NCBI RefSeq assembly: GCF_005952805.1 | Contig: NZ_CP040709.1 | Location: 744,001 to 808,000 of the forward strand | Direction: 5' to 3' | Source: Inhella inkyongensis | Lineage (GTDB): Bacteria > Pseudomonadota > Gammaproteobacteria > Burkholderiales > Burkholderiaceae_C | DNA length: 64,000 nucleotides | Part shown: positions 36,684-44,172 of the stretch, piece by piece | Layout: each line of letters opens with the position of its first letter | How positions within the stretch are numbered: the first letter of the stretch is position 1 | Notes under the pieces: model-generated | Told to the model about the DNA's origin: nothing | Seen by the model: only the letters and a program-made list of their open reading frames with translations | Database searches by the model: none | Position numbers and translations under genes: made by a program

Positions 36684-37321
36684 GCTGGACTCGATGCTTC
36701 GCACAGGCCCTGCGGAGTCTTCGCGACGGCGTCGCGCGCACGCGCAGCCGAGTCGACAGCTTTTGGTCAGGTGTCTGGTGGACTCGGTGGCGCCTCCTTC
36801 GTCAAGAGGTCGTGTTGTCCAGCGCGCTTGAGCAAGCGGGTGAAGACTCGATGAGCGCACGCATCGAAACGGAAAAGCTTCGCCGTCTTCAACTAGGCGT
36901 CAAGTTCTGGCGTCCTTCAGCGCCACAGGTCACCCGCGCGCTGGAAGCTGCTGATCGCGCCGGCTTGTCTCGGCAGGATCTGCGGCTCCTTGCGTTGAAC
37001 AAGGACGTGAGGGTCTCCAACGGAGAAGTTGAGGTGCGACGTAGCACGTGGCCAGCTTTGTTAGGGCTCTGCGGTCTGGTCATCGTTATCTTGGGTTGGG
37101 CCTATCTGGTGCTCTTGGTTCTTGCCTCTCCCGCCGGCATCTTTGCTAAAGGCGCCGGTGTCGCACTGATCAGCTTGATCTTTTGGTTTCTGTGGCCTGG
37201 CTTCTCCATTTACACCCTTCGTGCACACAAAGCGGTAGAGCAGGCCGGAGCTGAGGTCGAAGAGCTGGCCCGCAGAGGTCCTCGTACTCATGCAGCTGTT
37301 CAGCCGCTCCGGAAGGATTGA
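36680..37321 (+). CDS. two-helix membrane protein of unknown function
   Basis: The 213-residue product has a charged N-terminal cytosolic part with helices (RIETEKLRRLQLGVKFWRPSAPQVTRALEAADRAGL), two adjacent hydrophobic helices near residues 125-170 (LLGLCGLVIVILGWAYLVLLVL and GAGVALISLIFWFLWPGF), and a polar C-terminal tail. I do not recognise the family. It is translated from an ATGA overlap with xre and followed two bases later by a tiny ORF, so it is likely part of one coupled operon. Membrane proteins in such units may be effectors, but there is no direct sign of that here. Confidence 0.65.
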   Translation: MSWTRCFAQALRSLRDGVARTRSRVDSFWSGVWWTRWRLLRQEVVLSSALEQAGEDSMSARIETEKLRRLQLGVKFWRPSAPQVTRALEAADRAGLSRQDLRLLALNKDVRVSNGEVEVRRSTWPALLGLCGLVIVILGWAYLVLLVLASPAGIFAKGAGVALISLIFWFLWPGFSIYTLRAHKAVEQAGAEVEELARRGPRTHAAVQPLRKD

Positions 37322-37322
37322 T

Positions 37323-37496
37323 ATGAGTAGGGACTGCAGCCGAGAACGCGCTTGCGACCCAAGGCCGCAGCGCTCCGGTGTAGCGCTGTTGGTGTGCAGA
37401 AGGGAACACCATCACTGGTGTGGTGACCAGGGGCAGGGTTCTTGCCAGCGCCTGAGGGCAAGGCCGCTGAACCTGCCGCTGAGGGGCAGGTTGTGA
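37323..37496 (+). CDS. small Arg/Cys/His-rich protein, 57 aa
   Basis: This ORF starts one base after the previous stop, with GGAAGG upstream, and its stop overlaps the next start (GTGA at 37493-37496). The product is Arg-rich and carries clustered Cys and His (VCRREHHHWCGDQGQGSC), which could bind zinc. The DNA also contains four consecutive hairpins, so a structured-RNA role is possible instead of, or in addition to, coding. No family is recognised. Confidence 0.45.
   Translation: MSRDCSRERACDPRPQRSGVALLVCRREHHHWCGDQGQGSCQRLRARPLNLPLRGRL
37368..37492 (+). other. run of four hairpins inside the XRE operon
   Basis: Successive inverted repeats are CAGCGCT/AGCGCTG (37368-37388), ACACCA/TGGTGT (37406-37421), CTTGCC/GGCAAG (37441-37462) and AACCTGCC/GGCAGGTT (37470-37492). 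The last ends at the GTG start of the AbrB-like gene and could block its translation. They may be chance features of GC-rich coding DNA. Confidence 0.35.
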
Positions 37497-37834
37497 AGTC
37501 CCATCGCACCGACAAGTACCGCCGGGCGGAGCGCCGGCGCAGGGCCGCTGCACCTCCTTCGCTAGTCGCGACATTTCGTCGGATGCCGAACGGCGAGCAA
37601 AGAGTCGTTCTACCTTTGGAGATGTTGGGTCGGCTCCAGTTGGGGACGCGACTTTGGATTCAGGCCATTCAGGGTGTCGTCTGGCTGACTCCGCTGCCGA
37701 CGGGCCCGCGACCGGCAAAGCGGCACAGCTGCCGACTGCACCGAGGACTGCCCACCCGGGTTTGGCGCTCCTGTGCTCGAAGAGGGGCTACGCGGCTAGA
37801 AATTGGTATCCATCAAAGGGACTGCGGCGCTTGA
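37493..37834 (+). CDS. AbrB/SpoVT-like swapped-hairpin domain protein
   Basis: Starting at the GTG that overlaps the previous stop, the product is 113 residues. Its basic N-terminus leads into RMPNGEQRVVLPLEMLGRLQLGTRLWIQAIQGVVWLTP, which follows the AbrB pattern (R-V-x-L-P-x-E-x-L-x-x-L-x-L-G-x-x-L...L-T-P) found in antitoxin DNA-binding domains. The C-terminus is basic. An antitoxin or small regulator is the best guess, held at moderate confidence because the similarity is judged by eye. Confidence 0.5.
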   Translation: MKSHRTDKYRRAERRRRAAAPPSLVATFRRMPNGEQRVVLPLEMLGRLQLGTRLWIQAIQGVVWLTPLPTGPRPAKRHSCRLHRGLPTRVWRSCARRGATRLEIGIHQRDCGA

Positions 37835-37849
37835 GGAGGAGGTGACGGC

Positions 37850-38122
37850 ATGAAGCGATCTCGAATGCTCCGGCGTCGTCCGCTGCCTTCTCACTGCGCC
37901 GTCCCCGCTGCGCCTGTGCGACGCAAAAGTCGACAAGAGCCATCCGTTCCGCTGCCTTGGCGTTGCCGGCGCGTGACCCTTGCCTTCGCCAAACGCAACT
38001 TTGGGGCGCTCTTGGATGAAGCGGAATCGGGGAGGCTGATCTTCATCAAGACGCGGGGAGGCGGTCGCCGTGCAGGCGCATATCTCGTTCGGTTGCCAAC
38101 CCAGGGCTCGGACCCAGCATGA
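37850..38122 (+). CDS. Phd/YefM-like antitoxin-type protein, 90 aa
   Basis: A strong ribosome site, GAGGAGGTGACGGC, precedes the ATG. After a basic N-terminus the segment VTLAFAKRNFGALLDEAESGRLIFIKTRGGGRRAGAYLV resembles the Phd/YefM fold, in which a short strand, a helix (A-x-x-x-F-x-x-L-L-D/E) and a second strand pair precede the dimer interface. No RelE- or Doc-type toxin follows; the next gene, overlapping by four bases, encodes a 293-residue protein of another kind. Confidence 0.5.
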   Translation: MKRSRMLRRRPLPSHCAVPAAPVRRKSRQEPSVPLPWRCRRVTLAFAKRNFGALLDEAESGRLIFIKTRGGGRRAGAYLVRLPTQGSDPA

Positions 38123-39000
38123 GCACGGTCGAGGAGCGCGTTCGATCGCTGAAGGCGGCGCGTGCGTGGATGCACAAGCTGACCGCAGTGCCGGCTCCCG
38201 AACCGCTTCGTTACAAGGCGGCTTGGTACTTGACCGACTACCCGACCGATGCTTCGTTCGACGAGCGATTGTGCCGACTCGAAGGTTACGTCCTGATGAT
38301 GGCAGTACGGCGCATTGAGCGAGTGCGGGCGTTGTTCGATGAGGTCGTCAGTTGCAAGACCGACGAGCCCTGCATGGCGGCGCTTGAGAAAGAGGGGCTC
38401 TGTGCTGCTCGGCACTACCCCGAGCCACAGGAGCTGGTGCCGGCCGTTCGAAGTCCACGGGACGCACGGGTGTGGGCGGCGTTCTACTTGGAGCGGCCGC
38501 CAGGTCGGGGTAAGGCACTGTTCCCAGAGGCACCACCAGTACAGAGACTTAGCTCACGCGCTGAAGTACGCCGTCGACGAGAGGCTTTGCGTTGCCTGTC
38601 CGCGGGTTTAGTCCGGATCGAGCGCGATCCCCAGCTTCCCCCGTTGGCACTGTTTGACATCCGGCAAGTCATCCGGACGCTACCAACGAAAGCAGAACTT
38701 GGGAGCAGGATGGTGACCATGCGACTGGAGAGATTCAACGAGGCAATGTCTGCGATCCAACGCTCGTGTCAACTGCTTGAGGCCGTGGCGGACGGAATCT
38801 TCCCAGCAGGCGAGAGGCAACAAGCTCGTGCCAGACGACTCTTGACGTCGCTTCCGCCCAGCGAAGAGCTTCCACTTGCAGAGTTGGGACCCGAGGAGCG
38901 CCTTATCTGGAGCGATTGGCTACTCGGAAAAATTGACCTCAGCAGAAGCGACGCGAGCAAGCAGGACGCGGATGCCCCATGTTCTCCGATGAGCAACTGA
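38119..39000 (+). CDS. 293-aa protein with two BPSL0761-like helical segments
   Basis: The product starts MSTVEERVRSLKAARAWMHKLTAVPAPEPLRYKAAWYLTDYPT, which resembles the short BPSL0761 family of Burkholderiales (E-R-x-R-x-L...A-x-x-x-L-x-x-Y-P). A second, weaker copy follows near residue 148 (EVRRRREALRCLSAGLVRIERDPQLPPLALFDIRQVIRTLPT). No function is known for that family. The gene is coupled to the Phd-like gene (ATGA) and overlaps the next gene by 22 bases. It could be a toxin, a scaffold or a regulator; the sequence does not decide. Confidence 0.5.
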   Translation: MSTVEERVRSLKAARAWMHKLTAVPAPEPLRYKAAWYLTDYPTDASFDERLCRLEGYVLMMAVRRIERVRALFDEVVSCKTDEPCMAALEKEGLCAARHYPEPQELVPAVRSPRDARVWAAFYLERPPGRGKALFPEAPPVQRLSSRAEVRRRREALRCLSAGLVRIERDPQLPPLALFDIRQVIRTLPTKAELGSRMVTMRLERFNEAMSAIQRSCQLLEAVADGIFPAGERQQARARRLLTSLPPSEELPLAELGPEERLIWSDWLLGKIDLSRSDASKQDADAPCSPMSN

Positions 39001-39479
39001 TCAAATCAATCGTCCTTGCGTTGGGATCGCGACCTCAGTCCTCGCACGCCACTGGGCTGCTTGATCTGGATGTGGGCCGTGACATCACCGAGCGGATGCG
39101 GCATGCGGCGGCGATGAAGATCGCCGCTGGCACGTCTTGGCTTACTGCACGGCAACTATTTCAACGCGTGGGTCGAGAGCCGAGCCATGCGCCATCTGTC
39201 CTCGGTCGATGGCTTCGCCAGGGCCGCACCTTTGCTCTTTCCTGCCGAGGTGTGCGGGTCTATCCAGCGTACTCGTTTGAAGGATCGGGCCAACCGATCC
39301 GCTGCCTGCGCGAGATTCTGTGCTGTCTCGCCGGTGATGAACCCGTGGCCATCGCTGCGTGGTTTGAGTCTCGCTCGTCCTACCTCGATGGACAACGACC
39401 TCGAGAACAGATCGCTTCGCACTCTGCAAGGGTGGTGGTGGCTGCGCAGCGGCATCGCGAAGGCCCCTCCCAGGGTTAG
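38979..39479 (+). CDS. 166-aa MbcA/Xre-antitoxin-like protein
   Basis: The central and C-terminal part (WLTARQLFQRVG..., RVYPAYSFEGSGQPIRCLREILCCL, IAAWFESRSSYLDGQRPREQI, ARVVVAAQRH) follows the layout of proteins whose C-terminus resembles the MbcA/ParS (DUF2384) antitoxin: a 'YPAFQF' strand, a W/F-F helix, then an L-D-G-x-R-P segment. Such antitoxins normally pair with RES-domain toxins; none adjoins it. It is the last gene of the coupled operon. Confidence 0.5.
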   Translation: MFSDEQLIKSIVLALGSRPQSSHATGLLDLDVGRDITERMRHAAAMKIAAGTSWLTARQLFQRVGREPSHAPSVLGRWLRQGRTFALSCRGVRVYPAYSFEGSGQPIRCLREILCCLAGDEPVAIAAWFESRSSYLDGQRPREQIASHSARVVVAAQRHREGPSQG

Positions 39480-39694
39480 CCAGAAGTCCAGATAACCCAC
39501 CCCATAGCCCCCAAGTTTTCCCGAGTGAACCGCCCCGGCAATGAACTGACCCCCAGAAGTTCGACGATCTTGCGTAGTGCGCCACTCGCACCTCTGATCC
39601 GTGCCGCTAACTGACGAGCGCACTGCGTACTCAGGGCGGGCCAGTCGAGAGCGGAGACCTCCCAGACAGTGAAGTCACGGCGCTTCTGGCCCAA
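39476..39694 (-). CDS. possible short ORF downstream of the MBL gene, 72 aa
   Basis: A minus-strand frame from a TTG at 39694 encodes a protein-like sequence (DFTVWEVSALDWPALSTQCARQLAARIRGASGALRKIVELLGV). It follows the MBL gene on the same strand after 92 bases, in which two other frames also look protein-like, so it may be a frameshifted or truncated gene. It overlaps the end of the preceding operon by four bases, tail to tail. Confidence 0.25.
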   Translation of the reverse strand: MGQKRRDFTVWEVSALDWPALSTQCARQLAARIRGASGALRKIVELLGVSSLPGRFTRENLGAMGWVIWTSG

Positions 39695-39786
39695 GAGAGT
39701 TCTGTAAGGCGGTGCTCGACGGCTGCTTCGGGGGGGCTCTGTTTTGCGAGGCGGCGGACAGCTCCCGCTGCAAAGAGGACCTGACC

Positions 39787-40839
39787 TCAGAGCCGCAGGC
39801 TCAGTCCGCTCTCCGCTCCAAGTCGCACCTTGGGTCCGCAGCGGCCCTTTCTGATGGTCTCCCAGGGGAGCGAGTACTCGTTGCTGTAGTTGAAGATCAG
39901 CTCGACATCCGGAATCTGCAGCAAAGCCCAGGCTAAGGTCTCCGCATGTGGGTGTCCGTAGCCGCTGCCGTCGGTCGTTATCAGCAGCTTCTTTGGTTTC
40001 AGCAGTCCAAGCAACTGCGGTGACGTGTTTGTGCTGCTCCCGTGATGCGACAGCTTGAGAAGGTCCAAACCAACTGCCCCTCCTCGCTCGCGGCACAGGC
40101 GTCGCCAAGCAGCAGCCAGCACACTGGGATAAGCATCCCCTGCCATCAAGGCAGCTCGGCCCTTGTGTTCTAGAAGCAAGGCGAGGCTGCTCCCATTCGC
40201 CACACTCGAGTCTTCGGCAAAGCGCGCTTTCGCTAGCGAGACGAGGTCGATAGGTATGGAGGCAGGCGGACGCTTTGGCGAGGCTCCTCGCGCGCGAGGC
40301 AATGGTTGAGCGTCGGAGGTCTCGGCAAGGGCCTGTGGCCACAGAGCGGCCAGTCGCTTGAGCTGAGGCAAGTTCGGCGATAGCACCGTCACGGCCAAAC
40401 CGCCTGGCAACTCTACCCGTGGCAGCGGACCGTGCGACGGCGTTCGAATCGCACCTCCGGAGAAGGCCGCGTTCCAGGCCAGCCCCTGCTCGTGAAGCAT
40501 CGCCCCGAGCGCCTCCGCCTGGGCAATGCTTCGCGGCCGCGGAGCACCAACTGGCAAATGACGCGCGCCGTTGAACCAGACATCCCTGATGCCGAGCTGA
40601 TGTTGGTGGCGCCGCCGAATGACATCGGCAACACCCCCAATGTGGTCTCGATCGAGGTGCGTGACAACTAACGCCTCCAGCGCTTGAACGCCTTGCTCCC
40701 GAAGCGCCGCGAATGCAGGCTGAATGGACTCGCCGTAGGTTTTGCCGACACCACCGTCAATGAGCAGTGCGCGCTTGGGTCGGCCCCACAACACCAGGAT
40801 GCTGTCACCAAAGCGAGCTTTGAGTGGGCGGATTTCCAT
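39787..40839 (-). CDS. metallo-beta-lactamase-fold protein, ComEC-like hydrolase domain
   Basis: The 350-residue protein begins MEIRPLKARFGDSILVLWG and has the zinc motif VVTHLDRDHIGG (H-x-D-x-D-H) near residue 60, then ALMAGDAYPSV and LLKLSHHGSSTNTSPQLL, the pattern of ComEC-type and related competence MBL domains. The first position fits T-H-L-D-x-D-H. There is no membrane segment. Similar stand-alone proteins occur in defence islands, sometimes with peptidase or STAND partners; here only a possible short ORF follows. The 294 bases from 40,840 to 41,133 show no gene. Confidence 0.75.
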   Translation of the reverse strand: MEIRPLKARFGDSILVLWGRPKRALLIDGGVGKTYGESIQPAFAALREQGVQALEALVVTHLDRDHIGGVADVIRRRHQHQLGIRDVWFNGARHLPVGAPRPRSIAQAEALGAMLHEQGLAWNAAFSGGAIRTPSHGPLPRVELPGGLAVTVLSPNLPQLKRLAALWPQALAETSDAQPLPRARGASPKRPPASIPIDLVSLAKARFAEDSSVANGSSLALLLEHKGRAALMAGDAYPSVLAAAWRRLCRERGGAVGLDLLKLSHHGSSTNTSPQLLGLLKPKKLLITTDGSGYGHPHAETLAWALLQIPDVELIFNYSNEYSLPWETIRKGRCGPKVRLGAESGLSLRL

Positions 40840-41133
40840 GGGCCTCCTCGCATGTCAGTACGGCGATCAGTCAGACCGATTGCAACAGGAATTTTGAGCA
40901 ATGGCTCCAACCTCGAACTCCGTCAGCACCGGTGGCGATGCTCGGTGTTCCCAACGCGGAGTTCGGACCACGGCCCAGACAAGTAGCAGTCGGCGGCTTA
41001 CTGCAGGCATAAGGAGCGCGACTTGTGCTGCGTTGTCGACCGCACTTCTACAGCAGCAGTAGGCTGGGAGCGGTCATGGAATCAACGCCGACGATGGTCC
41101 GCTTGCCGGCCCTTACCGTCACCTTGGCGGGTT

Positions 41134-42213
41134 TCACTCGGATCTGGCGAAGCCCGTCATCCGGTCCAACGGACTGCACACCGCGCCGCCGCCCAGGCGC
41201 AGCACGTGGGTGTAAATCATGGTCGTCGCCACATCGTTGTGACCGAGCAATTCCTGCACCGTGCGGATGTCGTAGCCCGCCTGAAGCAGGTGGGTGGCGA
41301 AGCTGTGCCGCAGTGTGTGGGGCGTCGCGGGCTTGGTGATGTGTGCGGCCATAACTGCGCGCTTGAAGGCGCGCTGAAAGCTGTCTTCGTGCAGATGGTG
41401 GCGGCGCACCACCCCCGTGCTCGGATCCACCGAGTGCGTGGCCTGTGGAAAGACCCAGAACCAGGGCCAACTGGCTCCGGCGCGGGGGTACTTGCGCTCC
41501 AACGCGTCCGGCATGAACACGCCGGCGCGCCCCTCCTGCACGTCCTGCAGCCACAGCGCGTGGACTGACTTCAGATGCGCCTTCAGGTTCGGCACGAGAA
41601 CCTGCGGCAGCATCAGCACCCGATCCTTGCCGCCCTTGCCTTGTCGCACCACCAGCGCGCGATGGTCAAAGTCCAGATCCTTGACCCGCAGGTTGGCGGC
41701 TTCATGGATCCGCAGGCCGGTGCCGTAAAGCAGGCGGCCGAACAAGGCCATCAGACCCTCCAGCCCCGCCAGGACCGCAGCGACCTCTTCATGGCTGAGC
41801 ACCACCGGAAGCCGCCGCTGCGCGCGCGGGCGGCCGATGGCCTGCAGCCAAGGGAGTTCGAGCTGCAGCACCTTGGCGTAGAGGAACACCAGCGCCGACA
41901 GGGCCTGCCGATGGGTCGACGCCGACACGCCCCGCGCGTCGGCCAGCCAGGTCAGAAAAGCCTCGACCTCGGGGCCGCCCATTTCGGCAGGGTGCCGGAT
42001 GCCATGGAAGCGGATGTAGCCCTTGATCCAGTGCAGGTAGGCCAATTCGGTGCGACGGCTGTAGTGCAGGCCGCGGATGCGCTCGCGCACCCGGTCCAGC
42101 AAACGCGTGGACTGCAGAGCGGGCAAGGCGCCCGGCTGCCGGAGCGCCGAGCCGACCACCAGACGCAATTGCCCCCTCGGGGAGGGGCCTTGGGGCGGGA
42201 GGACCGGTTGCAT
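41134..42213 (-). CDS. intI: integron integrase
   Basis: The 359-residue tyrosine recombinase carries the catalytic residues [22 protein letters not shown] (Arg), GKGGKDR (Lys), [27 protein letters not shown] (H-x-x-R, His) and MIYTHVL (Tyr). It also has the extra patch found only in integron integrases, [19 protein letters not shown], near residue 240. It is transcribed away from the cassette array, as usual. It inserts and excises cassettes by acting on attI and folded attC sites. The N-terminal ~30 residues are variable and the true start could be internal. Confidence 0.95.
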   Translation of the reverse strand: MQPVLPPQGPSPRGQLRLVVGSALRQPGALPALQSTRLLDRVRERIRGLHYSRRTELAYLHWIKGYIRFHGIRHPAEMGGPEVEAFLTWLADARGVSASTHRQALSALVFLYAKVLQLELPWLQAIGRPRAQRRLPVVLSHEEVAAVLAGLEGLMALFGRLLYGTGLRIHEAANLRVKDLDFDHRALVVRQGKGGKDRVLMLPQVLVPNLKAHLKSVHALWLQDVQEGRAGVFMPDALERKYPRAGASWPWFWVFPQATHSVDPSTGVVRRHHLHEDSFQRAFKRAVMAAHITKPATPHTLRHSFATHLLQAGYDIRTVQELLGHNDVATTMIYTHVLRLGGGAVCSPLDRMTGFARSE

Positions 42214-42290
42214 ACTTCCCTCCTTGAGCGCGTGTCGGCTCGGCCCTCGGCCTAGCCAGTGAAGCTGCGCTACTTGTCGGGAAATTTAGT

Positions 42291-42308
42291 ACTGGATGCG
42301 CATCCAGT
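42291..42308. promoter_or_regulatory. LexA-like 18-bp palindrome upstream of intI
   Basis: ACTGGATGCGCATCCAGT is a perfect palindrome with the CTG-N10-CAG frame of proteobacterial LexA boxes, 78 bases upstream of the intI start. SOS control of intI through LexA is known in other integrons. The inner bases differ from the AT-rich consensus, so another dimeric regulator is possible. Confidence 0.5.
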
Positions 42309-42365
42309 CAACGAGATGCCAACATGTTGATCCGCATGGATGTTTTGCTGCTGACAATGGCCGTT

Positions 42366-42423
42366 GTTATGCGGAGGCATGACGTGTTATCCGGCGCTGC
42401 TGCGCCATAAAACCAAGTTATGC
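42366..42423 (+). other. attI-side recombination point, first cassette junction
   Basis: GTTATGC at 42417-42423 is the junction of the integron platform and cassette 1; its bases TTATGC match the complement of the R'' box of the first attC (GCATAAC). The same GTTATGC also occurs 51 bases upstream at 42366-42372, with a small hairpin (GGCGC/GCGCC) between the two copies. The platform 42,214-42,417 encodes no gene that I can support. Confidence 0.7.
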
Positions 42424-42436
42424 ATCTAAGCGCCAC

Positions 42437-42907
42437 ATGAAGAGCCTTCCAATTTTGTTCGTCATGGCATTGGCACTCGGGCCAGTGAACGCAGCTGAAC
42501 CCTACCGAAACCCGGTTGATGGCGCTGTATATATCGCCGATTGGAAGACCTACGTTCCTGCGAATGGTGTCGACAACAAGAAGGGAAGAGTAGTTAACTC
42601 CGGAATACGACTGCTTAGTAGTCAGTCTGATTTCGAGATGAATACTACGGCCAAAGAGCTTGCAAAACTGATTGGATACATCCATGAAGTACTTGCTCAG
42701 CATGCCGCCCACCACAAGGAGGCCGGAGAAATACTGCTTCAAATTGAGCTCGCGAAATCCGGAAAGCCAAACTTCAAAATGTCTTTTCAAGGAAATGTGC
42801 AGCAGGAACTTCTCGAAAATTTCTACAAGTCACTTGGCTCAATCGAGTTCAACACGAAGAAATCCACTGTCAGCCTTCAAGCCCACTTTGTCTTGAAAGA
42901 TGCATAA
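42437..42907 (+). CDS. cassette 1: exported hypothetical protein
   Basis: The 156-residue product has a signal peptide (MKSLPILFVMALALGPVNAA) and a mature part that starts EPYRNPVDGAVYIADWK and contains a helix with many His (AQHAAHHKEAGEIL). I do not recognise the family. The stop lies inside the attC R'' box, normal for tightly packed cassettes. It is the first cassette, so it is nearest any attI-side promoter and likely the best expressed. Confidence 0.75.
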   Translation: MKSLPILFVMALALGPVNAAEPYRNPVDGAVYIADWKTYVPANGVDNKKGRVVNSGIRLLSSQSDFEMNTTAKELAKLIGYIHEVLAQHAAHHKEAGEILLQIELAKSGKPNFKMSFQGNVQQELLENFYKSLGSIEFNTKKSTVSLQAHFVLKDA

Positions 42908-42970
42908 CCTTTCATTGCAGCGGACCTGCGTCAGCTGCGCTGGCTTGTCCGCTGAATTCAAACGTTAGGG
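42902..42970 (+). repeat. attC site 1
   Basis: R'' GCATAAC and R' GTTAGGG border a 69-bp imperfect palindrome with inner arms GCGGAC/GTCCGC. It belongs to the major attC type of the array. Confidence 0.9.
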
Positions 42971-42977
42971 CGCTCGA

Positions 42978-43217
42978 ATGACAACGACGAGGCGGATCAC
43001 TGTTTATGTTGATCATGTCGACTCATCGGCAGACTTCGATTGGATGCGGCAGTGGCTTGCGAAGTGGGGCGAGTCAGCACGCGTCGAGAGCTACTCCACG
43101 GGCGGATGGGAGCATTGCTGGGATATTGAGGCAACTGTTGAGGCAGCTGCAGAGATTCCAGAAGATTGGCTTTGTGCAAGTGACTGGGCAACTCCTGAAA
43201 TATTTGGCAATCCCTAA
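42978..43217 (+). CDS. cassette 2: small acidic hypothetical protein, 79 aa
   Basis: The product (MTTTRRITVYVDHVDSSADF) is acidic and Trp-rich (DWMRQWLAKWGE, GGWEHCWDIE) and looks like a small soluble alpha/beta protein. No family is recognised. The TAA stop is part of the R'' box of attC 2. Confidence 0.65.
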   Translation: MTTTRRITVYVDHVDSSADFDWMRQWLAKWGESARVESYSTGGWEHCWDIEATVEAAAEIPEDWLCASDWATPEIFGNP

Positions 43218-43280
43218 CCATTCATTGCAGCCGACCCTGGCCAGCTGCGCTGGCCGGTCGGCTGAATTCAAACGTTATAC
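43212..43280 (+). repeat. attC site 2
   Basis: R'' CCCTAAC pairs with the TTAGGG that opens cassette 2; R' is GTTATAC. The inner arms are AGCCGACC/GGTCGGCT. Major attC type, 69 bp. Confidence 0.9.
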
Positions 43281-43289
43281 GGCACTTAG

Positions 43290-43664
43290 ATGACCGAGCA
43301 GGATTTTCATGCTTGGGCCACTGCATACATCGAGGCACAAAGCCAAGCTGATCACATCAACGAAAAGCATCCGATGTGGTGGCCAATCGGTAAATTCTTC
43401 GATCTTCAGCGCGAGCACCCAGAAGACTGTTGGCGGGCAATTCTTGCAGTCCTAGATTTGCAGCCTTCGGAAAAGGTACTAGGGATGTTGGCCGCTGGGC
43501 CACTTGAAGATCTGATTGAGGACCATGGCGAGCAGTTCATTGAGCGAATCGAAATTGAAGCCCGCCGAAGGTCGGATTTTCGTTCGCTGCTTCGGGGTGT
43601 CTGGAAGAGCAGTACTCTAGAAATCTGGGCTCGTGTTGAACGCGCATGCGAAGCAGCAACATGA
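43290..43664 (+). CDS. cassette 3: DUF6869-like protein
   Basis: The 124-residue protein contains HPMWWPIGKFFDLQREHPEDCWRAILAVL and VLGMLAAGPLEDLIEDHGEQFIERIEIEAR, a pattern I associate with the DUF6869 family (A-G-P-L-E-D-L-L...H-G). These proteins are mostly small and often found in cassettes or near immunity genes; their function is unknown. It is soluble and helical. It starts 16 bases into the cassette. Confidence 0.65.
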   Translation: MTEQDFHAWATAYIEAQSQADHINEKHPMWWPIGKFFDLQREHPEDCWRAILAVLDLQPSEKVLGMLAAGPLEDLIEDHGEQFIERIEIEARRRSDFRSLLRGVWKSSTLEIWARVERACEAAT

Positions 43665-43667
43665 GCC

Positions 43668-43737
43668 GTATAACCTTTCGCTGCAGCCGACCCGCGCCAG
43701 CTGCGCTGGCTTGGTCGGCTGAGCTCAAACGTTATAC
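43668..43737 (+). repeat. attC site 3
   Basis: R'' GTATAAC pairs with the TTATAC that opens cassette 3; R' is GTTATAC. Inner arms are AGCCGACC/GGTCGGCT. Major type, 70 bp. Confidence 0.9.
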
Positions 43738-43758
43738 GTCTCACGGAAGGTTCTCGGC

Positions 43759-44106
43759 ATGAGCACGAAGTTCCTTTTGCGGGCGGATGAGATTCGAGAA
43801 ATCGCTCCCGGACACGGCGCATGCTATGCGTCCGATCACATCACGGTCGACGGGCAGAAGGTTGGTTTCATGTACCGTGAAGAGCCGGACAACGACGTTG
43901 ACAGCGGCTGGCGCTTCTTGTCTGGTAATGAGAGCCAGGAGTACTTGGACGATTCCAATAACTTGCAGATCTACGACGTCAACACCATCGCGAACTATGA
44001 CCAGGGCATCGTTGCCCTTTTGTCTGCGCCTTGTGGATCGGCCTTTGCAAGAACGGCCTCTGGCGAGTTTGTCGTGGACGACCAGCCGCATGACGATGAC
44101 GTATAA
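43759..44106 (+). CDS. cassette 4: DUF2185 (immunity-type) protein
   Basis: The 115-residue protein shows the DUF2185 pattern: VGFMYREEP then GWRFLSGNESQEYLDDSNNLQIYDVNTIANYDQGIVALL and a final CGSAFART. Members of this family include predicted immunity proteins (Imm33-like) against polymorphic toxins. No toxin gene is adjacent, so the cassette may act as an orphan immunity gene. Confidence 0.8.
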   Translation: MSTKFLLRADEIREIAPGHGACYASDHITVDGQKVGFMYREEPDNDVDSGWRFLSGNESQEYLDDSNNLQIYDVNTIANYDQGIVALLSAPCGSAFARTASGEFVVDDQPHDDDV

Positions 44107-44169
44107 CCTTTTGGTCAAACGGACCTGCGCCAGCTACGCTGGCTGGTCCGCTTACCGCAAACGTTAGAT
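44101..44169 (+). repeat. attC site 4
   Basis: R'' GTATAAC pairs with the TTATAC that opens cassette 4; R' is GTTAGAT. It is a divergent member of the major type (inner arms GCGGACC-like), 69 bp. Confidence 0.88.
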
Positions 44170-44172
44170 GTC

